From: Bdellovibrio reynosensis
GTDB lineage: Bacteria; Bdellovibrionota; Bdellovibrionia; Bdellovibrionales; Bdellovibrionaceae
Direction: 5' to 3'
Length of the DNA stretch: 64,000 bases
Assembly: GCF_022814725.1 (NCBI RefSeq)
Contig: NZ_CP093442.1
Span: 1,426,001-1,490,000 of the forward strand
Each line of letters opens with the position of its first letter. Position 1 is the first letter of the stretch. The notes beneath the pieces are model-generated. The model saw only the letters and a program-made list of their open reading frames with translations. It was not told the DNA's origin and searched no databases. The translations under genes and the position numbers were made by a program. Below, piece by piece: positions 36,070 through 44,599 of the stretch.

Positions 36070-37495
36070 CATCAGTCTTTACGAATCCCTGCGCCAGATC
36101 TTCATTCAATACGGTCTTCCGGGTATTGAGTACACGGCCTATTATTTTATCGCTGTAAATAGCTTTTATATGTTGCTTCTGGTCTTGGCATTATTGTCAG
36201 TGAAAAAGCGTAAGAATTTAAAGCCTTTTACCGGGCAAATGGATCACTTAAGTTTTTCACCTGCAATTACCATTCTAGCACCCGCTTTCAATGAAGAGCG
36301 TTCCATTGAAGAATCCACGAAGGCCCTGTTACACCTTCAGTACACGCGTTATGAAGTGATGGTGCTAAATGATGGTTCTAAAGATGGAACCTTAGAAATC
36401 CTAAAGGAAAAGTTTGCGCTTTATGCAGAAAATCTGCCTCGCTGGTCTCACCTTGGAAAAGGCATCGTGCGTGGAACTTATAAATCTAAAATCTTCCCGA
36501 ACCTGACAGTCATTGATAAATTCAATTCAGGTAAGGCTGATTCCTTGAACGTCGGAATTGATTACGCATCCAAAGAATTAATCTGCTGTGTAGATTCTGA
36601 TTCTTTATTAGAGCAAGATGCCCTTATTGCGGTCACGGCTCCTTTCCTAGAAGATCCCACGACCATTGCTTCAGGCGGAACGATTCGAGTTATTAATAGC
36701 AATAAGCTTGAAAACTCAAGCGTCACTGAACGCCGCTTCCCTAAAGAATTCCTTCCGGCAATTCAGTTATTGGAATACATCCGCGCTTTCTTCTGCGGTC
36801 GCGTGGGCTGGAATTCTCTTAATGCCACGATCATTATTTCCGGAGCCTTTGGAGCTTTCAAAAAGGACGCTGTCGTAGCGGTGGGCGGGTATCAGACAGA
36901 CACCTTAGGCGAAGACATGGATCTTGTGGTCCGCCTCCACGCTTATCACCGACTTAAAAAGATCCCTTATCAAATCGTCTTCTTACCTGAACCTGTCTGC
37001 TGGACAGAAGTTCCTAGTGACTGGCGCACCTTAAAAAAACAGCGTCGTCGTTGGTCTATCGGACTTGCCCAAGTATTATGGAAGTACAAAGGCTTACTGA
37101 TGAATCCACGTTACGGCACTGTGGGCCTTATCGCATTCCCGTATTTTCTTTTTGTGGATTTATTAAGTCCCTTCATCGAGTTCTTCGCGATCTTTTTAAT
37201 CGTAGCCGGCGTTGGTTTTGGTTATTTCGGTCAGTATGCGGAAGTGCTGTTATTCTTTATCAGTATCTTTTACGGAAGTATTGTGACCTATGCCGCTGCG
37301 ATGATTGACGATAGCTTTGACGAAAATCGTCGTCACTTCCCATCTTTAACAAAAATATTTATGTTTTCGATTCTAGAAAACTTCGGCTATCGCCAAGTTC
37401 ACGCCCTCTGGAGAATTGAGGGCGTGCTTAAAGCCTTTAAGAAAGATCACCGTTGGGGATCTATGAAGCGAAAAGGTCTTACCAGCGGCGGATGA
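36062..37495 (+). CDS. Processive family 2 glycosyltransferase (polysaccharide synthase)
   Basis: The ATG at 36062 is preceded by GAGCAGGGA and gives a 477-residue membrane protein. One N-terminal helix (FYMLLLVLALLSV) is followed by the GT-A domain: ITILAPAFNEE, VLNDGSKDGTL, the metal-binding CCVDSDSLLE, the acceptor-side LGEDMDLV and the QRRRWSIG (QxxRW) motif diagnostic of processive synthases such as cellulose, PNAG or hyaluronan synthases. Several C-terminal membrane helices follow. It would polymerise and translocate a sugar chain across the inner membrane. No PilZ domain is visible. The end overlaps the convergent barrel gene by 17 nt. The polymer cannot be told from sequence. Confidence 0.9.
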   Translation: MDNISLYESLRQIFIQYGLPGIEYTAYYFIAVNSFYMLLLVLALLSVKKRKNLKPFTGQMDHLSFSPAITILAPAFNEERSIEESTKALLHLQYTRYEVMVLNDGSKDGTLEILKEKFALYAENLPRWSHLGKGIVRGTYKSKIFPNLTVIDKFNSGKADSLNVGIDYASKELICCVDSDSLLEQDALIAVTAPFLEDPTTIASGGTIRVINSNKLENSSVTERRFPKEFLPAIQLLEYIRAFFCGRVGWNSLNATIIISGAFGAFKKDAVVAVGGYQTDTLGEDMDLVVRLHAYHRLKKIPYQIVFLPEPVCWTEVPSDWRTLKKQRRRWSIGLAQVLWKYKGLLMNPRYGTVGLIAFPYFLFVDLLSPFIEFFAIFLIVAGVGFGYFGQYAEVLLFFISIFYGSIVTYAAAMIDDSFDENRRHFPSLTKIFMFSILENFGYRQVHALWRIEGVLKAFKKDHRWGSMKRKGLTSGG

Positions 37496-38369
37496 TAGAG
37501 AACATGACCACGTAGTTTTTAGTGTCAGAGTTTCTGCGGTCCTGATACTCAAGGTTCGTTTCAACGTACCAGTTTTTTGAAATCTTATAAGAACCACCAA
37601 TTCCGTACGTATTGCCTTTAAGTTGGCCAACACCGGAATCATAGCTGTGGGCATAATGCTCTACACTGTTTGCGTAATATACCCATACGCGGTTGTCGTC
37701 AGTGATAAAACGAACGTACTTGATCATTCCTGTCGCTGAATTCGCATCTTTTGCATTTGCGAAATTATCGCGCGATAAAAACACACGTAAATAAAGCATG
37801 TCTTTGCCGCTGACATAGTATTCAGCAGCTAAAGATGCCAAATAGTTAACAACGTCAGCTTGTTGATAATCTGAATATCTGAATGAAGCATATCCCACCA
37901 ACTTATCAGTTAGCGGCGTTACGTATTCAGCCTCGGCCGTACGCGCAGGGAATAAAGTGTTGCGGCCTGCCTCAGTGATTTCAACTCTCAGCGCTTTTTT
38001 ATCCATATGATAAATGGCGCCAGCACCGATTCTGCCGTCTTGATAGTCGTAGCGATTCATGCCTTCCATGATCGCAATCACAGTCCATTTTTGGGATACG
38101 CGGGATTTATAAAGAACTAGAAGCTGGCCTCCGTCGCCGGTAGGAACATTGGATTGGTAGCCCGTAGAATCCAAACGAAGTTCGTGGCGGTTGCCAACGA
38201 TCTCTTCAGCTTTTTCAGCAGTCGTCACCACGACCTGATCGTCAGTTAAAGCCTCTTGAACGTGCTTTGGTTGGCTTTTAAACCACTCAGAGTAAAGAAC
38301 TGAACGGCCTTCAGCGAATGACACTGAAGACATCAGCATCGCCGAAAAAAATAAGACCATTTTTTTCAT
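37479..38369 (-). CDS. Outer-membrane barrel-like protein
   Basis: The 296-residue precursor has signal MKKMVLFFSAMLMSSVSFA. The mature part has an ~60-residue N-terminal region, then repeated beta-strand pairs with charged loops (VGYASFRYSDYQQADVVNY, LAAEYYVSGKDMLYLRVFL, YVETNLEYQDRRNSD) and ends VVMFSIIRRW. It resembles YaiO-type barrels, like the one at 34328, and its gene converges on the GT2 gene with a 17-nt overlap. It may belong to the same surface-polysaccharide function but has its own promoter (CTGCAA, 16 nt, TATAAA around 38405-38435 on this strand). Confidence 0.65.
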   Translation of the reverse strand: MKKMVLFFSAMLMSSVSFAEGRSVLYSEWFKSQPKHVQEALTDDQVVVTTAEKAEEIVGNRHELRLDSTGYQSNVPTGDGGQLLVLYKSRVSQKWTVIAIMEGMNRYDYQDGRIGAGAIYHMDKKALRVEITEAGRNTLFPARTAEAEYVTPLTDKLVGYASFRYSDYQQADVVNYLASLAAEYYVSGKDMLYLRVFLSRDNFANAKDANSATGMIKYVRFITDDNRVWVYYANSVEHYAHSYDSGVGQLKGNTYGIGGSYKISKNWYVETNLEYQDRRNSDTKNYVVMFSIIRRW

Positions 38370-38475
38370 ATAAACCTCACGGAAAAATTCGGGGTATTTA
38401 TAGCACTTGTGGGGTTTATTGCAGAGTCTGCATCTTCGGCTTTGAAATTTAGAAAAGACTGTCTAACGGCTGCAC

Positions 38476-38580
38476 AAAAAATTAAGGCCCGCTTTGCAGC
38501 AGGCCTTATTTTAATTATTCAAAAATAGAGGTGAGAACATCATGCTCCCCGAGACCTTCCTTGGTATCACCCCTCCCGTA
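38476..38580 (-). ncRNA. Candidate small RNA with promoter and terminator
   Basis: In the 334-nt gap 38370-38703, a promoter-like pair is followed by a compact fold: GAGGGGTGA (complement of 38567-38575) pairs with TCACCTC (38528-38534), inside which ACC..GGT and GGGAGC..GTTCTC small stems fit. An intrinsic terminator follows: AAGGCC-TGC...GCG-GGCCTT (38484-38507) and a T-rich tail. About 100 nt, no convincing open frame. It could also be a terminated leader for the barrel gene at 37479, but that gene has its own promoter-like sequence. No match to a known RNA family. Confidence 0.45.
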
Positions 38581-38586
38581 AAAATG

Positions 38587-38615
38587 ATTGCAGCATAACA
38601 AAAATCGGATTGCAA
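38587..38615 (-). promoter_or_regulatory. Promoter for the candidate small RNA
   Basis: On the minus strand TTGCAA (38615-38610), a 17-nt spacer, and TGCAAT (38592-38587) match a sigma-70-type -35/-10 pair in spacing and in most consensus bases. Confidence 0.4.
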
Positions 38616-38644
38616 GAAGGTAATAACAGATTATTTAAGATTTT

Positions 38645-38673
38645 AATAAAAAAAGCCCGCAAGAAGCGAGCTT
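38645..38673 (-). terminator. Intrinsic terminator of the EndA-type nuclease gene
   Basis: On the minus strand AAGCTCGC pairs with GCGGGCTT across TTCTT (one T-G pair), followed by a T-run, 31 nt after the nuclease stop. Confidence 0.85.
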
Positions 38674-38703
38674 TATTAAATATCTCTAAGAAAATACAAG
38701 GAA

Positions 38704-39582
38704 TTAGAAGTTAGAGATGCTGTCGACGAGCTCAGGGAAGTCGATAAAAGGGTTTCTGTTGCTCTGCACCTTAAAGATCTCGTTATTTCTGCGCATTTCT
38801 TCATCATCTACCGGGTCTTCACGGTGCCATTTGCGCAAGATCTTCTCTTCATCACCAGTGATGAAAAGGTCATAACGAACTGAGAAATAGAACAAAGCGC
38901 GAGCCACGTTGCCTTTATGCTGTTGAGGTGGCTCAAACACGTCCTCGGGGCCGGCAGAACCAACACCGAAGCGCGAAGCTGGGCATTTTAAATCAATAAG
39001 GTCAGTAGTCACTTCGCCGAAAAGATTGTTCCCGCGGATCGCATTCAACTGAGAATCAGTTGGGAATAAGTGGTGAAGATCAGATTTTTGCAGATCATCA
39101 GAAAACTTACGAGCAAAACGGCTTTGTGGCCATGTGTGCTCTACGTTGATCACTTTATTGTCAGGAATGGTATTTGGCTTAGGAGCTTGTTTACGGAAAT
39201 CGCGCGCCGGTCTTTCAACATCACAGTAAACATCTTTGACTGTGTAACCACCGGCACCGTCAGAGTGAAGATAGAATTTCCCCATCAGGAACTTTCTAGC
39301 TTCACCGTAGCTGATTGGAGTGTGCGCATAACATGGGCTGCCTTTTTGCTCTAAGCAAGACTTTACAATAAGGTCAGGTTTGCCATTTTGTTTTACGTGA
39401 TAACTGCGAAGCACAGCTTTGATTTTATAAACCAAAGTTTCATCGCTCTCGCCTGCATTTATAGCGGCATAAAATTCTTCCCCATAGTACGGAATCACTG
39501 GAGAATTTTGTGCAGCTTCCACTACACAAACAAATAAACTTGAAAGAACAATCACTGACTTAATGAGCTTGGTTAGCTTCAT
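38704..39582 (-). CDS. Exported EndA-family (endonuclease I) nuclease
   Basis: The 292-residue precursor has a signal peptide (IVLSSLFVCVVEA). The endonuclease I core is clear: NVEHTWPQSRF (the catalytic His region of the beta-beta-alpha-metal fold), LHHLFPTDSQLNAIRGNN and CPASRFGVGSAGPEDVFEPP, ending with VARALFYFSVRYD. Such enzymes cut double-stranded DNA and sometimes RNA without sequence specificity in the periplasm or outside. Cys residues (KSCLEQKGSPCYAH) could be disulfide-bonded. Monocistronic. In a predator, degradation of prey DNA is a likely use, by analogy. Confidence 0.9.
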   Translation of the reverse strand: MKLTKLIKSVIVLSSLFVCVVEAAQNSPVIPYYGEEFYAAINAGESDETLVYKIKAVLRSYHVKQNGKPDLIVKSCLEQKGSPCYAHTPISYGEARKFLMGKFYLHSDGAGGYTVKDVYCDVERPARDFRKQAPKPNTIPDNKVINVEHTWPQSRFARKFSDDLQKSDLHHLFPTDSQLNAIRGNNLFGEVTTDLIDLKCPASRFGVGSAGPEDVFEPPQQHKGNVARALFYFSVRYDLFITGDEEKILRKWHREDPVDDEEMRRNNEIFKVQSNRNPFIDFPELVDSISNF

Positions 39583-39684
39583 TCGGGTCCGCCATTTCTG
39601 TTGGTGGGTGATGTACAGCCTCTGAGCGGTAATGTGACCTACCCGTAATAATACGTCAATGGGGGTATAATTTTTATAGAAAGC

Positions 39685-40620
39685 CTAAGAGGCAACGACA
39701 GTGGGACGGCGTAAACGAAATAGACAGCCTATAACGGCGCCAAACACGGTGCCACCAAGATGGGCGGCATAAGCGACCCCTCCCCCTAGCCCTTCCGGGT
39801 TTGAAAGAAGGCTGCCAAGGTCTACTAGCAAAAATAAAGGAATGATCAAAAGAGTCGGTAGATAGATTGGACCCCAGTGGCCGGGGATCGGTGAAAGGAA
39901 ATAGATAAAGCGAACTCGCATTCTAGTTTCAGCGATACAATAAAAAGCTAATAAGGCGCTGACCGAAGCACTAGCACCCACCATCGGCACGGTTCCTTGG
40001 CCTTCTAACCATAGAAATCCCACGGCTCCGGCAAACCCACCAAACACATAAATCAGCAGAACGCCAAATCCACCCGCCAGGGTTTCAACCGCAGCCCCCA
40101 TGACTATTAGGAATATTAAATTCGAGAATAGATGAAGCCAGTTCGAATGCGAAAACTGATAGGTGATCCACGCTAAGGGACTTTTATCGCTGGAGCTAAT
40201 ACCGAAACGGAAAAGGATTTGTTCCTGATACTTCTTTTTAAATTCTGCAAGATCTTCCCGCCATTGCGAGATCTGAACTTGGTCGCCTTTAAATGCCATT
40301 TTCTCAGCGCCGTTAACGAATTGAGCGTCTCTAAGGGCATAGGCTCCAAGAACCCCTATTTGTTCTGGATCCTGGCGGTTGATTTGTTGAATCCAAGTGG
40401 GTTTATCAGCGCGGCTTTTTTCAGAAAGAGATTCAATGTATTGAAAGTACAGTCTTCCAGTTAATGTTAAGCCATCGCGGTTTAACATCGACGACGTGCT
40501 AAGAGCTGATTTATTGCCACTGAAGATCAGCAGAAAAATAAAGATGTTTAAAATGGCCAAAGTCCACGTCAGTGGCAGGCGCGAAAACTCTTTAAAATTC
40601 TCTGGGCAAGGCAGAATCAT
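39685..40620 (-). CDS. Rhomboid-family intramembrane serine protease
   Basis: The 311-residue inner-membrane protein has the rhomboid elements: HSNWLHLFSN with His163 and Asn167, the catalytic Ser217 in VGASASVSALL, and His287 in AYAAHLGGTVFGA. The usual GxSG is GxSA here, a conservative change next to the nucleophile. An unusual ~90-residue extramembrane insert lies between the first helix and the core. It starts inside the stop of the RDD gene (ATGA at 40617-40620), so the two are coupled. It would cleave transmembrane segments of unknown substrates. Confidence 0.85.
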   Translation of the reverse strand: MILPCPENFKEFSRLPLTWTLAILNIFIFLLIFSGNKSALSTSSMLNRDGLTLTGRLYFQYIESLSEKSRADKPTWIQQINRQDPEQIGVLGAYALRDAQFVNGAEKMAFKGDQVQISQWREDLAEFKKKYQEQILFRFGISSSDKSPLAWITYQFSHSNWLHLFSNLIFLIVMGAAVETLAGGFGVLLIYVFGGFAGAVGFLWLEGQGTVPMVGASASVSALLAFYCIAETRMRVRFIYFLSPIPGHWGPIYLPTLLIIPLFLLVDLGSLLSNPEGLGGGVAYAAHLGGTVFGAVIGCLFRLRRPTVVAS

Positions 40621-41825
40621 TTAAATTCATACCTTTCTTTAAAAGTTTCAAGCCACGTGCGTTTGTTTGCACTTGCAGGACTGCGGCCTGATGTCTTTGA
40701 TCTTTGAGTTTCATTTAAAGCCCATACAGAACGAACGAAACGTTTTTCTAATGCTGATTTTAGATGCGGATGTTTTTGCAATTCATCCACGACTGTCAGA
40801 CTTGCGTTGAAATTTTTCTGTTCAAAAAGTTCTTCTGAATTAAAGAACTTCACTATTAAAAGATTTTGATCGGCCTTGCTAAGCTCATTTTTATCGCTGC
40901 CTTCGCTAAGGTATTTAGCCAAAGCGCAGTTTTTAGATTGTTCGCTGCAGATTTGTTTTAAATATTTCTGTTGGTCTTCTTGATCGGCTAAAACATATTT
41001 TGCCACGTAAGCAAGACCTTGCAGTTGTTCGTTGCTGCCCCATAAGACGGCTTCCGCTTCTTTATTTAAACATTCCGGGCTGACTGCTTCTAAAAAATAC
41101 AAAGTCAGGGCTGAATCCAGGCGAGCTTCGGCAGAAAGAGTTTTATCTTTGATATCCGAGCACGCGTAACCAGAGTCATTGCCCGTGTCGCGATAACCGC
41201 CAGCAACTAAAGTGTTGTAAGACTTAAAAAAACCAACAACGCCAAATAAAATCAAAAGCAAAAAGCTTAAACGCATCCAAGAACCAATAAATCTTGATTC
41301 AATCGGATGAGGACCTTCATCAGATTCTTTTTTTAAGGTCACAACCATCGTGTCAGAAGCGCGCTCATGGAAAGCTCTTCTTAAGGGATGACTAAGAACT
41401 TCTAGAAATGGCAAAGCCAAGCCAAAGAAACTGAAGCACCAGAAGAAAGAACGGCTCACGCATTGATTTAAAGTCAGGCGTTGTTTACTTCCTGGATAAG
41501 CCACTACGCGAATCTGACTGTAAAGCTGACCTGGTGTTGCCTGCCAATAAAATAGAAAGACAGTTTGCAAGGCTACGATCAAAGCCATGATCATTAAAAG
41601 AATTAGAACGATACCGATGGAGCCTTCTGTTGAAACAGAATTTAAAAGGAAAAACGTTTTCGTTTTTCGCACCATGCCTGCGATGAAAAGACTTATGATC
41701 GGTGAAAAGATTAGAAAATCTAAAAGCAGCGCAAGACAGCGGTCTGCCACTGAAACAATGGCAGGCTTTTTAAAGTTTGATGATGCGGGCTTAATTTCTG
41801 GAGCCGATAAATCAGGAAATAGCAT
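40617..41825 (-). CDS. RDD-family membrane protein with soluble C-terminal domain
   Basis: An N-terminal RDD domain (VADRCLALLLDFLIFSPI, FYWQATPGQLYSQIRV, RRAFHERASDTMVV) spans roughly residues 20-165 with three or four membrane helices. One more helix near 190-205 (LSFLLLILFGVVGFF) precedes a ~190-residue helical, probably periplasmic domain with several Cys residues, of unknown type. RDD proteins are of poorly defined, often transport-related, function. Co-translated with the rhomboid protease downstream through an ATGA overlap, so it may be that protease's partner or substrate. Confidence 0.75.
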   Translation of the reverse strand: MLFPDLSAPEIKPASSNFKKPAIVSVADRCLALLLDFLIFSPIISLFIAGMVRKTKTFFLLNSVSTEGSIGIVLILLMIMALIVALQTVFLFYWQATPGQLYSQIRVVAYPGSKQRLTLNQCVSRSFFWCFSFFGLALPFLEVLSHPLRRAFHERASDTMVVTLKKESDEGPHPIESRFIGSWMRLSFLLLILFGVVGFFKSYNTLVAGGYRDTGNDSGYACSDIKDKTLSAEARLDSALTLYFLEAVSPECLNKEAEAVLWGSNEQLQGLAYVAKYVLADQEDQQKYLKQICSEQSKNCALAKYLSEGSDKNELSKADQNLLIVKFFNSEELFEQKNFNASLTVVDELQKHPHLKSALEKRFVRSVWALNETQRSKTSGRSPASANKRTWLETFKERYEFK

Positions 41826-41885
41826 ACTGATCGTATCGGCCTGGGACAGAGCGTACTAAAGTTTATTTTGTGTGGCTTACTCTAA

Positions 41886-42506
41886 TTACTGACTGAATGC
41901 GATCTGCTGGACTCGACCTTGCTCATCCACCGTGAAACGAGCGTGACCAATGATCTGCTTTTCATCGTTAATAAGGCTGTAAACTTCTTCAGGGCCCGAG
42001 CTTTGCGCCACTCGGCTGACTTCAGCGTATTTTAAGCCGATAGCATCAGCGTACTTATTAAGAAATTCAACTTTATCAGAGATCGCCATTGGCTGTTCAC
42101 CTGCTTGCGCATCGATGAATTCTAAAGTTTCAATCCGTCCCTGAGCGAGCTTCATGCCGTAACGACCTTCTAAAAACCCAAAGATCAATTCATCACGTAC
42201 CGTCAGGCTTTCTGCAAGACTGCCCGTCAAAGCTGCTTTGTCAGCTGCTAATTCCTTAGCAAGGGAATGTTCCCATTTGATGTCTTTAGCAAAAGCGTTG
42301 GGTTCAAAGCTTGCGATATTACGTGATCCGCCCTCTGCCAAACTTGAATCCGTCCCTGCAGAGATCCATTGATTTAAAAAAACGGTGGTGATTAAAACCG
42401 AAGCCAACGAAAGAACCAAGGCCGCTTTACGATCTTGGGCTTTGTCTTGAAGCGTTTTTCTAAATGACTGAGATTTAGGAAATTCGATCACTGTCGCAGT
42501 CCTCAT
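41886..42506 (-). CDS. Hypothetical membrane-anchored protein
   Basis: The ATG at 42506 is used because GAGGGG lies a few nt upstream; the frame is open further but without such a site. The 206-residue product has a short cytoplasmic N-terminus (MRTATVIEFPKSQSF), one membrane helix (AALVLSLASVLITTVFLNQW), and a ~145-residue periplasmic part with no recognised domain. Located upstream of the RDD/rhomboid pair on the same strand, 60 nt away; may share their transcript. Function unknown. Confidence 0.6.
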   Translation of the reverse strand: MRTATVIEFPKSQSFRKTLQDKAQDRKAALVLSLASVLITTVFLNQWISAGTDSSLAEGGSRNIASFEPNAFAKDIKWEHSLAKELAADKAALTGSLAESLTVRDELIFGFLEGRYGMKLAQGRIETLEFIDAQAGEQPMAISDKVEFLNKYADAIGLKYAEVSRVAQSSGPEEVYSLINDEKQIIGHARFTVDEQGRVQQIAFSQ

Positions 42507-42644
42507 TTTTTTACCCCTCGCCCCGACATCGTCGGATAAAGACACTAAGATAGCAGTAGCGAAAGGCGTGCCGTTTATAAGTTTAATCTATTCTCTTTGA
42601 ATGCAAAAGAGATGAACACGCGAACAAAACTTGTTTGACGTATT

Positions 42645-42663
42645 AAAATGATCATCTCATTTT
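42645..42663 (-). terminator. Weak terminator-like hairpin after the S41 protease
   Basis: AAAATGA and TCATTTT pair across a 5-nt loop, about 30 nt beyond the S41 stop on the minus strand, with a short T-run in the 3' arm. Confidence 0.4.
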
Positions 42664-42691
42664 GATTCGCAAAAATCTAAAAGTTGCGGGT

Positions 42692-43900
42692 CTAGTCGAG
42701 GGCCTGTTTCACCCAAGAATCAACGCCCGCCTGCATTTCAGGAAGGTGATAGTAAAGAACTTTATCCAACTGCACCCCATTACCCTCAATGCGATGGTTT
42801 CCGTGACTCAGATAAAGTGCCTCAGGAATGGAAATCTCTACTCCTGGGCCCACTTCATCTAAGGGATACCAAACCCCCACTAACAGTTGCCCCTTGCTTG
42901 GGGCCCCTAGTAGGCGGGCTTTTTTAAATTCCTTTAAAGCCTGCGCCACCATTTCTGCCACAGAAGAGGTTTTGCCATCAACAAGGACTTCGATTTTTCC
43001 TTTGTAACATTCAGCTGGGGGAAACGTTTTTAGAATCACTTCCCTGCTGCGATCTAACACGGCAAGCTGCTTATCATCAGAAAGTTCGTTCGGGAGTTCT
43101 TCAATATGTCCTGTCTTTGCCCTTGGATGAATCAGTCTTCCCACTTCTTGGGGATCACAAAGGATGAACGAAAGAAATCTTAATCCAGCAACAAAGTTCC
43201 CGCCGATATTCCCGCGCACATCCACGACAAGCCGCTCGGTTTTAGAAAGCTCTTTTTGAATTTCAGACCACTCTGGTCCTTTGAAAAATTCAGCACGGAA
43301 GGAAGGAATTTTTATTTGCGCATGCTTAGTGCTAAGTTTTTGCAATTCTAATTTTTCAGTGCGCTTTATATCTGCAGCTTTTAAATTTAAATTTAGCGCT
43401 TGCCCTTTTCTTTCTAGGATAAACGCTCCGGATTGGCTTTGCGCCTCCCACGGGTTGGGCTGTTCACCATTAATGGTTTTAATGACGTCACCCATTTTTA
43501 TTCCCAGCTTTTCGGCCGGCGAATCTTTGTGAACTTTGAAAATCACCAGTTCACTATCGACGAATTCACTTTCAATACCGGTTTCAAGACTTTCACCCTT
43601 CCAGATTGTTTTGACTTCTGAAGAATCAAAAACTTCAAGGTGCGAGACGTTTAAAATATCTAGAACATTATTGATGTCTTTAAGAATAAGTTTCTTTGGT
43701 GAAAACGGTGTGACCAAATGGCTGCGACTTAAGCAAGTGCGCTTCCACGGCAGAATATCTTTATCATCAAGATAAATTTTTTCAGCGACCATGTCACAGA
43801 CCACGGGATACGGGTTTACAAAACTTTGATGCAATGTAAATTTGTAGCCCACGTAGGCGCAGAAGGTTGCAAAGACTATTGCAGATATTCGCTTCATCAT
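42692..43900 (-). CDS. S41-family (C-terminal processing) protease with PDZ domain
   Basis: The start is set at the tandem ATG at 43900/43897, because the terminator of the upstream regulator lies at 43921-43947 and would cut a longer frame. A signal anchor (ISAIVFATFCAYVGYKF) leads to a PDZ domain (AEKLGIKMGDVIKTINGEQP) and an S41 domain: LVVDVRGNIGGNFV, the nucleophile region DGKTSSVAEMVAQAL and the Lys-bearing RLLGAPSKGQ. Such proteases trim C-termini in the periplasm. The core is shorter than in typical CtpA. Preceded directly by the Fis-type gene. Confidence 0.85.
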   Translation of the reverse strand: MMKRISAIVFATFCAYVGYKFTLHQSFVNPYPVVCDMVAEKIYLDDKDILPWKRTCLSRSHLVTPFSPKKLILKDINNVLDILNVSHLEVFDSSEVKTIWKGESLETGIESEFVDSELVIFKVHKDSPAEKLGIKMGDVIKTINGEQPNPWEAQSQSGAFILERKGQALNLNLKAADIKRTEKLELQKLSTKHAQIKIPSFRAEFFKGPEWSEIQKELSKTERLVVDVRGNIGGNFVAGLRFLSFILCDPQEVGRLIHPRAKTGHIEELPNELSDDKQLAVLDRSREVILKTFPPAECYKGKIEVLVDGKTSSVAEMVAQALKEFKKARLLGAPSKGQLLVGVWYPLDEVGPGVEISIPEALYLSHGNHRIEGNGVQLDKVLYYHLPEMQAGVDSWVKQALD

Positions 43901-43920
43901 TTTTGTGATTAAAAAAGAAA

Positions 43921-43947
43921 GAACCGAGTGCGGTCGACACTCGGTTC
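43921..43947 (-). terminator. Intrinsic terminator of the Fis-type gene
   Basis: GAACCGAGTG pairs with CACTCGGTTC (43921-43930, 43938-43947); on the minus strand a T-rich tail follows. Confidence 0.9.
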
Positions 43948-43970
43948 GAATTCCAATTTTCAAAAGGGTC

Positions 43971-44402
43971 TTAAGCAGCCACTTTCTTCTTGCGAGCAGC
44001 AGAAGGATCGATGTGGTATTGCTTCACTTTGCGATATAAAGTTGCGCGACCAATTCCCAAAGCTTTAGCAGCTTCAGTAAGGTTGCCTTTGTATTGCACG
44101 ATAGCGTTTTCAATAGCATGAGCTTCAAGCTCTTCCATTTTTTGCACGCTAGATGCAGACGGCGTTACTGTAGGAAACTGAATTACGTTTCCACCAACAT
44201 CAGAGTTGATTGGGCTAGAGCCCGAAACCAAAGCTGGTACACCCGCCATTAGTTGTTGTCTGAAAAATGCATTATCAAGACCATCGCGCCATTGTGACGA
44301 CGAGTATGCTTGAACTGTCACATCATGGTTCTCCCAGTACTTCTTTGCGTTTTCGATAGTTTCCTGGTTATCGCTGACCACGATCATTACTGTGCGTGAC
44401 AT
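43971..44402 (-). CDS. Small Fis-type HTH regulator with response-regulator-like N-terminus
   Basis: The C-terminal ~45 residues are a Fis-family helix-turn-helix (AIVQYKGNLTEAAKALGIGR, ATLYRKVKQYHI), as found at the end of NtrC-type activators. The N-terminus (RTVMIVVSDNQETIENAKKY) resembles the start of a receiver domain but there is no phosphorylatable Asp motif after it, and no AAA+ ATPase domain. At 143 residues it is a stand-alone DNA-binding protein, perhaps derived from a larger regulator. Good ribosome binding site (GGGGAGG) before ATG 44402. Target unknown. Confidence 0.8.
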   Translation of the reverse strand: MSRTVMIVVSDNQETIENAKKYWENHDVTVQAYSSSQWRDGLDNAFFRQQLMAGVPALVSGSSPINSDVGGNVIQFPTVTPSASSVQKMEELEAHAIENAIVQYKGNLTEAAKALGIGRATLYRKVKQYHIDPSAARKKKVAA

Positions 44403-44554
44403 GTTATGTCCTCCCCTTTTGAAACATTAACAAAGCCTAATTGACTCACTTTGTACCTATCGGCGTATCACCGTGAGAATTTAGGGCTAGTTGCAAATAT
44501 TTTTTGAGACACTTTAAAAGCTCTAAATTACTAGACTTTTAGGGAGGAAAAAGA

Positions 44555-44589
44555 AGGCCTTGCTTTTTTGAAACAGAAAAGCAAGACCT
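44555..44589 (-). terminator. Intrinsic terminator of the dps gene
   Basis: On the minus strand AGGTCTTGCTTTT pairs with AAAAGCAAGGCCT (plus 44577-44589 and 44555-44567, one T-G pair), followed by TCTTTTT. Confidence 0.85.
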
Positions 44590-44599
44590 CAAATCGAAT

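Noticed and set aside
38476-38580. 4.5S/SRP RNA
   Set aside because: The size fits but the conserved GGTCAGG...GGAAGCAGCC apical loop is not present.
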